The notes under the pieces are model-generated. The model did not search any database, was not told where the DNA came from, and worked only from the letters and a program-made list of their open reading frames with translations. The position numbers were made by a program, and so were the translations under genes. Below are positions 25,719-34,934 of a stretch of 64,000 nucleotides of DNA, piece after piece. Origin of the DNA: CAMYOC01 sp963704875 (lineage in GTDB: Bacteria; Pseudomonadota; Gammaproteobacteria; Steroidobacterales; XN24); NCBI GenBank assembly GCA_963704875.1, contig CAVPIA010000005.1, positions 62,001 through 126,000 on the forward strand, given 5' to 3'. Each line of letters opens with the position of its first letter. Positions within the stretch are counted from its first letter, which is position 1.

Positions 25719-28019
25719 CTAGTGCGGGGTCGGCTCCTTGCCTGACTCGCGCAGCGTGGCCAGCTGCGCTGCCCGTTCGGCGCGTATGCGATCCATGAAG
25801 TTCCGCCATTCATCCGACCCGGCCAGCGCTGGTGATAAGGCGCTGATCCGAAGGCCCAGATAGGTGCCCATTCCGGCAGAGATCAACTCCTGCTCGCAGG
25901 CGCGGATCGCGTCGGCCGCGCGTCCCAGATACCTGTTCAACGAACAGCGCAGAATCGCGATCCGCCCGGGGCTCCAGCCAGGCTGCCCTTGCTCACGGTC
26001 TGCATAGGCGAGCAGTGCTTCGGCCTTGCTCTGCGCAACTGCCGTGCCTTCAGTCAGCGCGAGCGCCGGCAGTGCACGCGCCAGACGCACGGCGTCCCGG
26101 AACGAAATGTCGGTACCGGGCAACGGAGCAGCCGGTATGGTCTCGCCGTTCAGCAAGATATCCAGCGCCGCTTGCAGCTCGCCTGCGTTCAGCCGGTCAT
26201 AGAACAGGACATAGCGCATCCACGGGTCGGCAACGCCCCCGCTGCCTTTGAGACCATCTGCGAAGTAGCGGCGGGCCTCTGCGGCTGCGGCGGCCGTGTC
26301 TCCCTCGAACCAGAGCAGCAGCGCACGCGATCCGCGACTCATCGGTGCCTCGGCGTCCATCTCGTCCGCCACGGCCTGCCATTCACGCGCCCGCTGCAGA
26401 TCGTCCAGCTCCAGGTAATCAAGTGAAACCAGACTGCGGCTATAGGTATCCCGCGGATCGGTCGCGATCACGTCCTGCTGCCAGATGATCGACTCGGCGA
26501 ACTGCGACCGTTGCCGAGCGACGCTGGCAAGACCGTCTGCGGCACTGGCCAATCCGGGTTTCAGTTCCAGCGCGGTCAGCAAACTCCTCCGGGCCTTGTC
26601 GGTCTGCCCCATTGCCAGGTAAGCCCCGCCGAGCTGGTTGTGCAGTACTGCCGACAGCGGATCCCGGGCCAGGCCTTTTTGCAGCGCCTCGATGGCTTCC
26701 TCCTGCCGGTCCGCACTTCCCAGCGCGGCCGCGTAATAGGACAGAATGACGACATTACCGGGTTCCATTGCCAGCGCGCGCTCGAGGGTTGCGAGGACCC
26801 TGGGGTCGTCGCGCGTGTCAGGGCCGGAATGGTAGATAGCCACTGCATCAGCGGTCCACGCCAACGGCAGGTTGGAATCGATAGCCAAAGCGCGGTCCGC
26901 GGCCTCGCGAATGCGTGGTGCGGCTTCGGCCCGGGAGAGATTGCCCCAGCCCAGCTGCTCAGCCCAGGCCATCGCAATACCGGCATAGGCTTCGGCAAAG
27001 TCAGGATCGAGCGTGACCGCCCGCTGGTATTCGTCGATTGCTTTGGTGTAACCCTTGACCCCGCCCTCATTGCTGTACTGTTGTCCGCGCAGATACGCGA
27101 GGTAGGCCTCGGTGTTGTCAGTGGGCCGATCCGGTGCAGCGTCTGATTCATTTAATAGCGTGACTTTGAGTGCTTCGGCCACCCGCAGCGAGATCTCGTC
27201 CTGTACCGCGAACACATCGTCAAGCGTGCGATCAAATGTATCGCTCCACAGATGGTAGCCGTTACTGGCATCGATCAACTGCGCGGTGATACGCACCCGG
27301 CCGCCGGAGGAACGCACGCTGCCCTCGAGCACATTGCGCACCCGCAGTTGTCGCGCAATATCGGCGATATCGCCGGTGCTGCCCTTGAAATGGAATGACG
27401 AGGTGCGGGCGGCGACGAACAGACCCGGAATGCCGGCCAGCGCATTGAGCAATTCTTCCGACAGACCATCGGAAAAATATTCATTATCGGGATCACCGCT
27501 CATGTTGACGAACGGCAACACCGCGACCGACTGCTCCGGCGCGGTGCTGAGAAACTTGGCCGCCGCCATCTGTTCCGGTTGCCGGGCGGCCAGTGAGCCC
27601 TGTTCCGCAGTGGTTGGCTCCGGTGTTGCCAATGGCGTGGCGGTCTCGGAATCGGCCAGCGGAACCGCGCCGTCTTCGGGGATCAGCCGATCCGCTACCA
27701 CCACCAGGATCGCGACCACCAGCAGCACCACGATCAGCGTATTGATCTTGCGTCCGGTGTCCGCGGTGACCGACTGGTTGCGATCGATGTCCCTTTCGCG
27801 TTTGATCCCTTCCGGCGTCATCTCGTAGATCCACGAGAAGATCAGCGCCAGCGGGAAACACACCACGAGCAGGCCCAGCACCAGGCGCAAACCCCACTCG
27901 GGTACGTCGAGCACCGGGAACACCACGTCGGCGACCTGCAGCACCACCCATGAGGCCACCAGATACAGGAAGGCCATGCGGATGACGTTGCGGCGCTGGA
28001 GTTCTGCAATGAAAGACAT
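25719..28019 (-). CDS. FlgO/TPR-domain membrane protein (cyclase-linked type)
   Basis: A 766-residue protein starting at MSFIAELQRRNVIRMAFLYL, the typical N-terminus of gammaproteobacterial membrane TPR proteins. It has three membrane helices (about residues 15-32, 42-62 and 90-110) and a Pro/Thr linker. A FlgO-like domain follows (SVAVLPFVNMSGDPDNEYFSD, GLSEELLNALA, VRITAQLIDASNGYHLWSD), then a long series of TPRs. It is the second such protein in the window, with no HTH or cyclase domain. It is probably an inner-membrane scaffold or regulator. The upstream extension to 28094 lacks coding character. Confidence 0.78.
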   Translation of the reverse strand: MSFIAELQRRNVIRMAFLYLVASWVVLQVADVVFPVLDVPEWGLRLVLGLLVVCFPLALIFSWIYEMTPEGIKRERDIDRNQSVTADTGRKINTLIVVLLVVAILVVVADRLIPEDGAVPLADSETATPLATPEPTTAEQGSLAARQPEQMAAAKFLSTAPEQSVAVLPFVNMSGDPDNEYFSDGLSEELLNALAGIPGLFVAARTSSFHFKGSTGDIADIARQLRVRNVLEGSVRSSGGRVRITAQLIDASNGYHLWSDTFDRTLDDVFAVQDEISLRVAEALKVTLLNESDAAPDRPTDNTEAYLAYLRGQQYSNEGGVKGYTKAIDEYQRAVTLDPDFAEAYAGIAMAWAEQLGWGNLSRAEAAPRIREAADRALAIDSNLPLAWTADAVAIYHSGPDTRDDPRVLATLERALAMEPGNVVILSYYAAALGSADRQEEAIEALQKGLARDPLSAVLHNQLGGAYLAMGQTDKARRSLLTALELKPGLASAADGLASVARQRSQFAESIIWQQDVIATDPRDTYSRSLVSLDYLELDDLQRAREWQAVADEMDAEAPMSRGSRALLLWFEGDTAAAAAEARRYFADGLKGSGGVADPWMRYVLFYDRLNAGELQAALDILLNGETIPAAPLPGTDISFRDAVRLARALPALALTEGTAVAQSKAEALLAYADREQGQPGWSPGRIAILRCSLNRYLGRAADAIRACEQELISAGMGTYLGLRISALSPALAGSDEWRNFMDRIRAERAAQLATLRESGKEPTPH

Positions 28020-28116
28020 GACGGGTGCCGGGCTCCTGGGTGGGACAAGGATGGCGTAAGCAACCCTGATGTCAAGGAAAACAGGGCTGTTCAAGGCTCA
28101 GGCAGCCTGATGGCTG

Positions 28117-28166
28117 ATCGGAATTCGACGCGGCGGCGGTTATCGGAATTCGATGCGGCGGTTATC
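28117..28166. repeat. Imperfect tandem duplication at the RND gene 3' end
   Basis: ATCGGAATTCGACGCGGCGG and a near-copy, each ending GGTT, lie head to tail across 28117-28163, followed by ATCGGGA. The second copy overlaps the stop codon of the RND gene. Confidence 0.5.
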
Positions 28167-30783
28167 GGGAGTCGCGGCCCGGGCCGGCGATGAACAACGC
28201 AGATCCATCCTGCTCACCGCGCACGGGCGGAGCGAGGCGTCGGCGTCCACTGGTGCCGCCGCGGCAGGCCACCAGCAGCACTGGCAGCAGCGTCAGATCC
28301 GCAAACAGCGCCACAATCATCGCGCAGCCGGTCAACAGTCCGAAGTAGATCGTGGGTACGAAGTTGGACAACGCCAGGATGGAAAAGCCCAGCATGATGA
28401 CCACGCTGGTGTAATACATTGCCCGGCCGATGGTTGCGTGGCAGCGGTGGATCGCTGGCCAGTACTGGCGATCGATTTCGAATTCCTTCCGGAACCGGCA
28501 AACATAATGGATCGTGTCGTCCACGGAGATACCGATAGTGATCGCGGCGATGGTGATAGTCATCATGTCCAACGGAATGCTGAGCCAGCCCATCAGGCCG
28601 AGCACGAAGATGCCGGCGACGATATTCGGGATCACCGCGATCAAAGCCAGACGCAGCGAGCGGAACAGGATCAGGAACATCAGCATGATGGCCAGGAAGA
28701 CCGCGCCCAGCGTCAGGATCTGCGAACGGAACAGGCTGAGCAGCATATTGTTGTACAGCACCAGCATGCCACTCAGGTGCAAACGATCCGGCTCCAGACC
28801 CAGTTCCACGGTCAGGTGCTCCCGGATCGCGTCAAGCAATTGTTGCCGCCGCAGCGTCGGGTCAGTCTCAAACACACGGACGGCAAACCGCAACTGATCT
28901 CCATCTTCTGAAAGGTAGGGCGTGATCAATTCCGCTTTGACATCGTCCGGAAGTCGCTCATAGACCACAGAAAGCAGGAAGTCGTCATCGGCTATCGACG
29001 GGTCGAGTTTCTCGAGCAATCGTACCGTGGTGGTCAGCGAGATGACTTTGCCGGTCTGAGGCAGGCCGTCGAGATAATCGTGGATTCGCGCCACGTCTTG
29101 CAGGCGACGGCTGTTGAACCAGTGACTGGTCGTGGTGATGCCGCCGGCATCGTCGTCGTACTCCGCTTCAAACTCCAGCGCAAGCGCCTCTTCGGCGTCG
29201 GGGGTACTTGTGACGGCTGCTATTGCTGGCTCGTTGTCGACTGCATCAACCGGGTCCTGGGGCGAGGTTGACGGGGTCACGTTGATGATCACGTCCAGCG
29301 GCGTAGTCCCGCCGAGCGTGCGATCGATCAGCTCCATGCCCCGGTAAATCTCAGTCGATTTCCGGTAATAATCGATAAACCGGTTCTCTACGGTCAGACG
29401 GGTGGCGCCGGCGACAAACACCGCTACCAGAATTCCGTAGATGATCAGCGTGGGCCTGCTGTGGCGATCGATCAGCTTGGCAAGAAAACCGGTGATCGTC
29501 TCGGTCAGATCCCGTAGCGTGGCCGGTCGACCCGGCCTCAGCAACATCAGACCTGCAGGCAACAGCGTGAATGAAAGGACGAAACCCACACTGAGGCCGA
29601 GCACCATCATCCAGCCAAAATCGATGACTGGCCGGATACCGCTCACCAGCAGCGAGCCGAAAGCCACCATCGTGGTCAGCGCGGTATACAGGCAAGGGAT
29701 CGTCTTGCTGCGCACTGTGCGGCTGACCAGCGTCGCCTGGTTTGCGTCCGGATCATTGGCGTGATGTTCCCGGTAGCTGACAATCAGGTGCAGGGTCAGG
29801 GCCAGCGTCAGGATCAGCAGCAGAGACAGGAAGTTCGACGATACTACCGTGACCCGCCAGCCCAGCAGACCGAGCAGGCCTACCATGACCACGCTGGTGG
29901 CCAGGCAGGTTGCCATCGGCAGCACCACCCAGCGCGTTTTGCGAAAGGCCGATGCCAGGATCACCACCAGGAACACCAGCACGGCGATACCGAAGACCAG
30001 CAGGTCATGACGGATAAACGCGATGGAGTCGGCGACGATCATTGGTACGCCGCCCAGGTGAAGACTGGCAGTGTCTGCATGGTTTGCCATCACCGCCCTT
30101 ACCCTGGCGATGTCCTGCTGCTCCTGCTCGGTCAGACTTGCCGCATGAGCCAGGAACTCGGCGCTTACCGCCTCCAGCTCTGCGGCCTGGTGCTGGTCCA
30201 GTTCCTCGGACAATTGCTGCTCGCGCAACTGGTTGCGGCGATCGCGCAGCTTGCGATAGGTCTCGTCGACTTTGAAATCCACGCGCAGCGCGGTGGTCCG
30301 TCCATCCGGGCTGATAATCAGATTCCGGTACAAGGGACTGTTGAGTAGCTCGTGCCTCGCACTCGATGGGTCTGTGTCCGGCTGATCCAGATAGCGGATG
30401 CCTTCAGGCAGATCCTTGAGATTCAGCGGTGGACTCTCCATGAGCGGCACGTCCAGCAGGCTGGTTACCGATTCCACCCGCTCGAGTTGCGTAAGCTGGT
30501 CGCGCAGCCGACCCAGGTCTGCGAGGACGTCAGCACTAAACAGATCCGACTCGGGCGTGTAGGTGACGATCAGGTAGTCGTCGGAGCCGTAGCGGGCACG
30601 TATCGAGCGGTAGTAGCGCAGCCCCGGATCGTTCTCCAGCGTCAGCGAGTCTGCCGACGCGTCCAGTTGGAATTGCGGGGTGAACCAGCTGAATAGGGCC
30701 ACCACCAGCATAATGAACAGCAGGACCGCTGCCGGCCGATCGAGCACGATCTTTTCATAAAGCGCGATGGCTGCCGCACGCAT
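28162..30783 (-). CDS. RND-superfamily transporter, HAE3/MMPL type
   Basis: An 873-residue inner-membrane protein with the duplicated RND topology. Helix 1 (about residues 15-35) leads to a first large periplasmic loop (to about 255). Five helices follow, including a sterol-sensing-like bundle, then helix 7, a second periplasmic loop, and five more helices to the end. Motifs are FIRHDLLVFGIAVLV and ITIGISVDDTIHYV, the HAE3 signature with paired Asp. Relatives move hopanoids, lipids or other hydrophobic molecules by proton antiport. AAGGA precedes the ATG. It lies 66 bp after the FAD oxidoreductase of the CO cluster, possibly on the same transcript. Confidence 0.83.
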   Translation of the reverse strand: MRAAAIALYEKIVLDRPAAVLLFIMLVVALFSWFTPQFQLDASADSLTLENDPGLRYYRSIRARYGSDDYLIVTYTPESDLFSADVLADLGRLRDQLTQLERVESVTSLLDVPLMESPPLNLKDLPEGIRYLDQPDTDPSSARHELLNSPLYRNLIISPDGRTTALRVDFKVDETYRKLRDRRNQLREQQLSEELDQHQAAELEAVSAEFLAHAASLTEQEQQDIARVRAVMANHADTASLHLGGVPMIVADSIAFIRHDLLVFGIAVLVFLVVILASAFRKTRWVVLPMATCLATSVVMVGLLGLLGWRVTVVSSNFLSLLLILTLALTLHLIVSYREHHANDPDANQATLVSRTVRSKTIPCLYTALTTMVAFGSLLVSGIRPVIDFGWMMVLGLSVGFVLSFTLLPAGLMLLRPGRPATLRDLTETITGFLAKLIDRHSRPTLIIYGILVAVFVAGATRLTVENRFIDYYRKSTEIYRGMELIDRTLGGTTPLDVIINVTPSTSPQDPVDAVDNEPAIAAVTSTPDAEEALALEFEAEYDDDAGGITTTSHWFNSRRLQDVARIHDYLDGLPQTGKVISLTTTVRLLEKLDPSIADDDFLLSVVYERLPDDVKAELITPYLSEDGDQLRFAVRVFETDPTLRRQQLLDAIREHLTVELGLEPDRLHLSGMLVLYNNMLLSLFRSQILTLGAVFLAIMLMFLILFRSLRLALIAVIPNIVAGIFVLGLMGWLSIPLDMMTITIAAITIGISVDDTIHYVCRFRKEFEIDRQYWPAIHRCHATIGRAMYYTSVVIMLGFSILALSNFVPTIYFGLLTGCAMIVALFADLTLLPVLLVACRGGTSGRRRLAPPVRGEQDGSALFIAGPGRDSR

Positions 30784-30849
30784 GGCACATCCTTCTCGGC
30801 TTTCGGCCAGCATGGATCGGCAGCCCGGCCGATCCGCACCCGCGGGCAC

Positions 30850-32097
30850 TTATGGCCGTGCAGTGATCTCCGGTGTGATCGAGGCCAATTTGCCGATGCC
30901 GAAACCCGGTTCCACCAGTGCCGTCCCAAAATCCCGTACATCGACACCGCGTAGCATCAGTGAACGGTATACACCCGCGCCGCTGATATTCCCGGCCAGT
31001 CGGTAACCCGCAATCCTGCCGCCATCGAGAAAGATCTTGCGCATCCATCCATCCCCGGCCAGTCGCAGCGTTTCTCCGCCGCGGCTGGCACCTGCGGCGA
31101 TCAACGGGATGCCAAGATGGCGCAGGCTGTTCATCGACTCGGAGCCTGCGTAGCTGATGTCATAGCCAAGCATTCTCTCCGCGACCACGGCGCCTTGCGC
31201 GACTGCGTTGGGCCAGATGGCGTGAACGTAGCGTTCTCCGCTGAGACGATCGCGAGTCTCGGCGACATCGCCGGCGGCCCAGATGCCCGGCATATTGGTG
31301 GACAGTGTCTGATCCACGATTACGCCCCAGTCGGTTTCCACCCGGGAACCCTTGAGGAACTCGATGTTCGGTTTCACGCCGGTAGCGGCCACGTATGCGT
31401 CGGCCTTGATGCGATCGCCATTCTGCAAACGTAGTCCCTTGACCTTGCGCCGTCCGCGGAAGCTGCCCACCTCGACGCCGGTTTCCACCTCGATGCCGCG
31501 ATCGCGCAGAGCTTTGAGCACGATGCCGGCGCTTTCCCGGTCCAGTGTCCGCGGCATTACGCGGTCTTCTTTTTCCAGCATCAGCACGCTCACGCCCAGA
31601 TCCGCCAGCAGCAGGGCCACTTCGACGCCGATAAAGCCGGCGCCAACTACGATGGCGTGGCCAACCGCGCCGGCGCGCACCTGCTCGATCAGGCTCCGGG
31701 CTGCGCTCAGGGATTTAAAGTTATAGACCCCTGGCAGATCGTAGCCTCGCAGGGGCGCGTAAAGACGGCTGCCGGTGGCGATGATCAGCTTGTCGTATCC
31801 GAGTTCGCTGTCGTCATCCAGCAATACCCTGCGTCTTCCGGTATCGACACCTTGTGCCCGCGATCCGGAGAGGTAGTTAAGCTTGAGTCGCTGCGCGATG
31901 TCCAGGCCTCGCCAGAACAGGCGCTCCTCAACGCCATGGATAAAGTGATCCGCCATCGCCGGCGGCGCATACGGTGGATACTCCTCCGCCGAGACCATAG
32001 TGATGTCGAGCCGCACTCCCCGGGCAGGCGCCAATGCGCGGAGCCGCTCGGCCGCCACCACTCCGGCGGGGCCGGCACCCAGTATCAGGACGCGCAT
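30850..32097 (-). CDS. FAD/NAD(P)-dependent oxidoreductase of the CO dehydrogenase cluster
   Basis: A 415-residue pyridine nucleotide-disulfide reductase-fold enzyme. FAD-binding VLILGAGPAGVVAAERL is at the N-terminus, with the NAD(P)-binding AIVVGAGFIGVEVALLLADL in the middle and the second FAD motif GIWAAGDVAE in the C-terminal part. Such FNOR proteins accompany CooS/CooF in many CODH clusters and are thought to pass CO-derived electrons from CooF to NAD(P)+. The start at 32097 is preferred because AGGAGG is then ten bases upstream; a GTG at 32103 is too close. It overlaps the end of cooC by 13 bp, so they are coupled. Alternative: a ferredoxin or rubredoxin reductase. Confidence 0.82.
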   Translation of the reverse strand: MRVLILGAGPAGVVAAERLRALAPARGVRLDITMVSAEEYPPYAPPAMADHFIHGVEERLFWRGLDIAQRLKLNYLSGSRAQGVDTGRRRVLLDDDSELGYDKLIIATGSRLYAPLRGYDLPGVYNFKSLSAARSLIEQVRAGAVGHAIVVGAGFIGVEVALLLADLGVSVLMLEKEDRVMPRTLDRESAGIVLKALRDRGIEVETGVEVGSFRGRRKVKGLRLQNGDRIKADAYVAATGVKPNIEFLKGSRVETDWGVIVDQTLSTNMPGIWAAGDVAETRDRLSGERYVHAIWPNAVAQGAVVAERMLGYDISYAGSESMNSLRHLGIPLIAAGASRGGETLRLAGDGWMRKIFLDGGRIAGYRLAGNISGAGVYRSLMLRGVDVRDFGTALVEPGFGIGKLASITPEITARP

Positions 32098-32993
32098 TGC
32101 CACGTGCCCTCCTGCTCCGCCAACAGCACATTGATCAGGCCCTCGAGCGCCCCGTCCAACGGCTGGGTTTCGGTGTCCAGCAATGAACCGATGGACGGCT
32201 CACAGCGGCGCAGAGAATCATCGAACGGCAGGCCATGGCGGCTGGTGAACGGGAAACCACCCAGCTGCTGAACCCGATCCAGCGCTTGCTGATAATCAGC
32301 GTCCTCGCGAATCCGGTTGACCACCAGATGAATATTCTCGATTTCCAGCTCCATCGCCAGACGCGCCGCGTGTATTGCGACCTGCAGGCCGTTAAAGGTG
32401 GGATCGGTCACCACAAGCGCGTGCCTGAATCCCCGCGCCAGAGCGCGACCGAAGTGCTCGAACCCGGCCTGCGTATCCATCAGGATGGCTTCCCCCTGGC
32501 GCAGGCTGATCGCGTTGACGACGGCTGCCAACAGCGCGTTTTCCGGGCACAGGCAGCCAGCAGCTGGCTGGACCGTATTGCCCATCACCAACAGCCGTAC
32601 CTGGTCAGGCGCGATCACACCGAAGCGGCTGACCACATCATCGACCTCGGGATTAAGGCGAAAGAACAGACCCCAGCCTTCACCGGGACGCGCGCCAGTC
32701 TTCTCCTCCACATAGTCCGCATTTTCGCTCAGCGGTACCAGGCTTGCGGCGCGGTCAAATGGCATGCCGAGCGCGTAGGGCAGATTCATCTGCGGATCGG
32801 CGTCCAGTGCCAGTACACGCCACTTGCGCCGCGCCAGCAATCGCGCCAATAGCGCGGTCAGCGTGGTCTTTCCGACACCGCCCTTGCCGGTCACGACGAC
32901 CCGAAAGTCTTCCGGGGTTGCGTTTATCGTTAGCGCGGGTCCGTGCTCATGCGCGTGAGTGTGATGTTCGTGATGTCCCTGGTGTTCACACAT
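32085..32993 (-). CDS. cooC: CooC nickel-insertion ATPase for CO dehydrogenase
   Basis: A 302-residue MinD/SIMIBI-type ATPase needed to mature the Ni-Fe C-cluster of CooS. The deviant Walker A VTGKGGVGKTT is at about residues 34-44, with a Walker B-like ILMDTQAGFEHFG region. The CXC pair in GCLCPEN is the metal site that binds Ni or Zn at the dimer interface in CooC. The N-terminus is His-rich, with eight His in the first 17 residues, and probably stores or passes nickel; this extension is not general in CooC. It lies 24 bp after cooS. Confidence 0.88.
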   Translation of the reverse strand: MCEHQGHHEHHTHAHEHGPALTINATPEDFRVVVTGKGGVGKTTLTALLARLLARRKWRVLALDADPQMNLPYALGMPFDRAASLVPLSENADYVEEKTGARPGEGWGLFFRLNPEVDDVVSRFGVIAPDQVRLLVMGNTVQPAAGCLCPENALLAAVVNAISLRQGEAILMDTQAGFEHFGRALARGFRHALVVTDPTFNGLQVAIHAARLAMELEIENIHLVVNRIREDADYQQALDRVQQLGGFPFTSRHGLPFDDSLRRCEPSIGSLLDTETQPLDGALEGLINVLLAEQEGTWQCAS

Positions 32994-33017
32994 CGCATTG
33001 CCTCTTTATGTTCGCGA

Positions 33018-34934
33018 TCAGGCTGCCTGCGCGGATATTTCTGCAGGTTCCAGACAGGTCAATCCGAGACCCTTTCGTTTGGCTTCGATATGCCGCCGGA
33101 TCAACAACGCGGCTTTCTCCGGATCAGCCTCCACCGAGAACTTCGCGCCGACCACGTCTTCCAGGCCCTCCGCCAGCAGCTTGACCACGTTGGGGCTGCC
33201 GAAGATCGCAGGCTGTACACCGAGGACGGTATCGATGCCGCTGGCTACCACATAGGCGCCGATGGACACGGCCTTCTCCGAGTACCATTCCGGTGCGGCG
33301 CCGGCCAGCGGCAACTGAGAGACGTCGACGCCGAGGAAGCGCGCCAGCGCCGCGGCCAGAACCAGGATGCGCGTATTGTCGACGCAGGAGCCCATGTGCA
33401 GGACCGGCGGGATGCCGAGCGCGGTGCATACTTCCTTCAGACCCGGGCCGGCCATCTCCGCCGCTTCCGGGAGCATCAAACCGGCCTTGCCGTTGGCCAC
33501 TGCCGAACAGCCGGTGACCAGCACCAGAATGTCGTTCTCTATCATGCGCTTGGCCAGCGTCACATGACCGAAATCCTGCGGCACCTTCGGGTTGTTGCAG
33601 CCAACAATGGCCACGGCGCCGCGGATCTTGCCGGCCTTGATCGCGTCGACCAGGGGCTCGGGCGTACCGCCCAGGGCGCCGAGAATCGCCTCGACCGAGA
33701 ATCCGGCCATCATCTCGACGGTACCTTCGGGGATGCGCACCCGCTCGGGATTGCGGTTGTTGTAGGCTTCGACGCCCATGCGCACGATCTTCCTGCCGAT
33801 CTCGAGACCGTGATGAGGATCGAAGGAGACATGGGTGGCACCGGTGAATTTCGCCTTGTCCGCGGTGGAGATCACCACCGTGTGGAAGCACTTCGCCACA
33901 TCGGTGACCGAGGGCATGATGCACTGGTAGTCCACGACCATCGCGTCCAGCGCGCCGGTCAGCAGCACCAGTTCCTGCATCAGATGATTGCCGACCATGG
34001 GCAGACCTTTGCGCATCTGCAATTCGTTGCCGGTGCAGCACAGGCCGACAAGGTTGATGCCTTCGGCGCCATATTCGCGGGCCAGCGCGACCAGTTCCGG
34101 ATCCTCCGCCGCCTGCATGATGACGTCGGAGAGCAACGGATTGTGGCCATGCAGGGCGATATTTACGTACTCAGGCCGCAGGGCGCCGAGATTCACCTTC
34201 GAACGCACCGGCATCGGCGTGCCGAACATCACGTCGGATAGCTCCGTAGCGACCATGGATCCACCCCAGCCGTCCGACAGGCTGGTGCGCAGACCATGAA
34301 GCAGGGTATTCACATAGTCGTTGTCCACGCCCATGTGAGTCCGGTGCAGCATCTCGACGTTTTCGCGGTCAATGCCGCGCGGCGCGATGCCGAGTTTGTT
34401 CCATAAGTCGGTGCGCTGTTGTGGCAGACGATCGGCGAAACTGAGGCGACCCTTGGCGGTGCCGTATTCCTCCATCATCGCTGCAGCCAGCGCGCACGCT
34501 ACCGCGCTCAGATCCTCGATGTCCGGATCTATGCCCCACTCCTTGGCCAGATTGCGCAACTTGGTTTCATCGCGCAATTCGTAGCCGCTGGTCTCGCCGG
34601 CGGCGAGTTCGGCGAATACTTCGAGGATGTCGCGACCGTGATCCGAGTGTGCGGAAGCTCCCGCCGCAATTGTGCGGCCGAGATTGCGCGCGACGATGAT
34701 ATCTGCATCAGCGCCACAGACGCCTTTCTGCGGGCCCTCGCCAAACGGATCGACCCGGCATGGGCCCATCGAGCAATTGCGACAGCTGACGCCCAGGGCG
34801 CAGTAGCCGCATTGTGGTTGCTGGGCGGCCAGTCGATCCCATACGGTTTCGATGCCTTCCTCGCGGGCGCGCAGGATCATCGCCCGCGCGTCGTTGTTGA
34901 TACTCAGTTGACGAGTATTATCAGTGCCGGCCAT
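33018..34934 (-). CDS. cooS: Ni-Fe carbon monoxide dehydrogenase catalytic subunit
   Basis: A 638-residue enzyme oxidising CO with water to CO2, two protons and two electrons. N-terminal cysteines are C42, C45, C51, C54, C59 and C73. The last four match the B-cluster. The D-cluster pair is C42-X2-C45, and Ser50 replaces the usual second Cys of the CX7C form. C-cluster motifs are all present: HGHNPLLSD, VGLCCTGNE, VDYQCIMPS, AIVGCNNPK, VTGCSAVANG and HMGSCVDNT, plus the catalytic Lys region WYSEKAVSIG. CX2C spacing is known from Desulfovibrio vulgaris-type CODH, where it holds a [2Fe-2S] D-cluster linked to oxygen tolerance (from memory). The gene overlaps cooF by 14 bp. Confidence 0.94.
   Translation of the reverse strand: MAGTDNTRQLSINNDARAMILRAREEGIETVWDRLAAQQPQCGYCALGVSCRNCSMGPCRVDPFGEGPQKGVCGADADIIVARNLGRTIAAGASAHSDHGRDILEVFAELAAGETSGYELRDETKLRNLAKEWGIDPDIEDLSAVACALAAAMMEEYGTAKGRLSFADRLPQQRTDLWNKLGIAPRGIDRENVEMLHRTHMGVDNDYVNTLLHGLRTSLSDGWGGSMVATELSDVMFGTPMPVRSKVNLGALRPEYVNIALHGHNPLLSDVIMQAAEDPELVALAREYGAEGINLVGLCCTGNELQMRKGLPMVGNHLMQELVLLTGALDAMVVDYQCIMPSVTDVAKCFHTVVISTADKAKFTGATHVSFDPHHGLEIGRKIVRMGVEAYNNRNPERVRIPEGTVEMMAGFSVEAILGALGGTPEPLVDAIKAGKIRGAVAIVGCNNPKVPQDFGHVTLAKRMIENDILVLVTGCSAVANGKAGLMLPEAAEMAGPGLKEVCTALGIPPVLHMGSCVDNTRILVLAAALARFLGVDVSQLPLAGAAPEWYSEKAVSIGAYVVASGIDTVLGVQPAIFGSPNVVKLLAEGLEDVVGAKFSVEADPEKAALLIRRHIEAKRKGLGLTCLEPAEISAQAA

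Noticed and set aside
33124..34041. Second minus-strand frame inside cooS
   Set aside because: It is an out-of-frame shadow, Arg/Gly/Asp-rich without a start context.
32943..34241. 432-codon open frame on the plus strand
   Set aside because: It is antisense to cooS, which has every expected catalytic motif.
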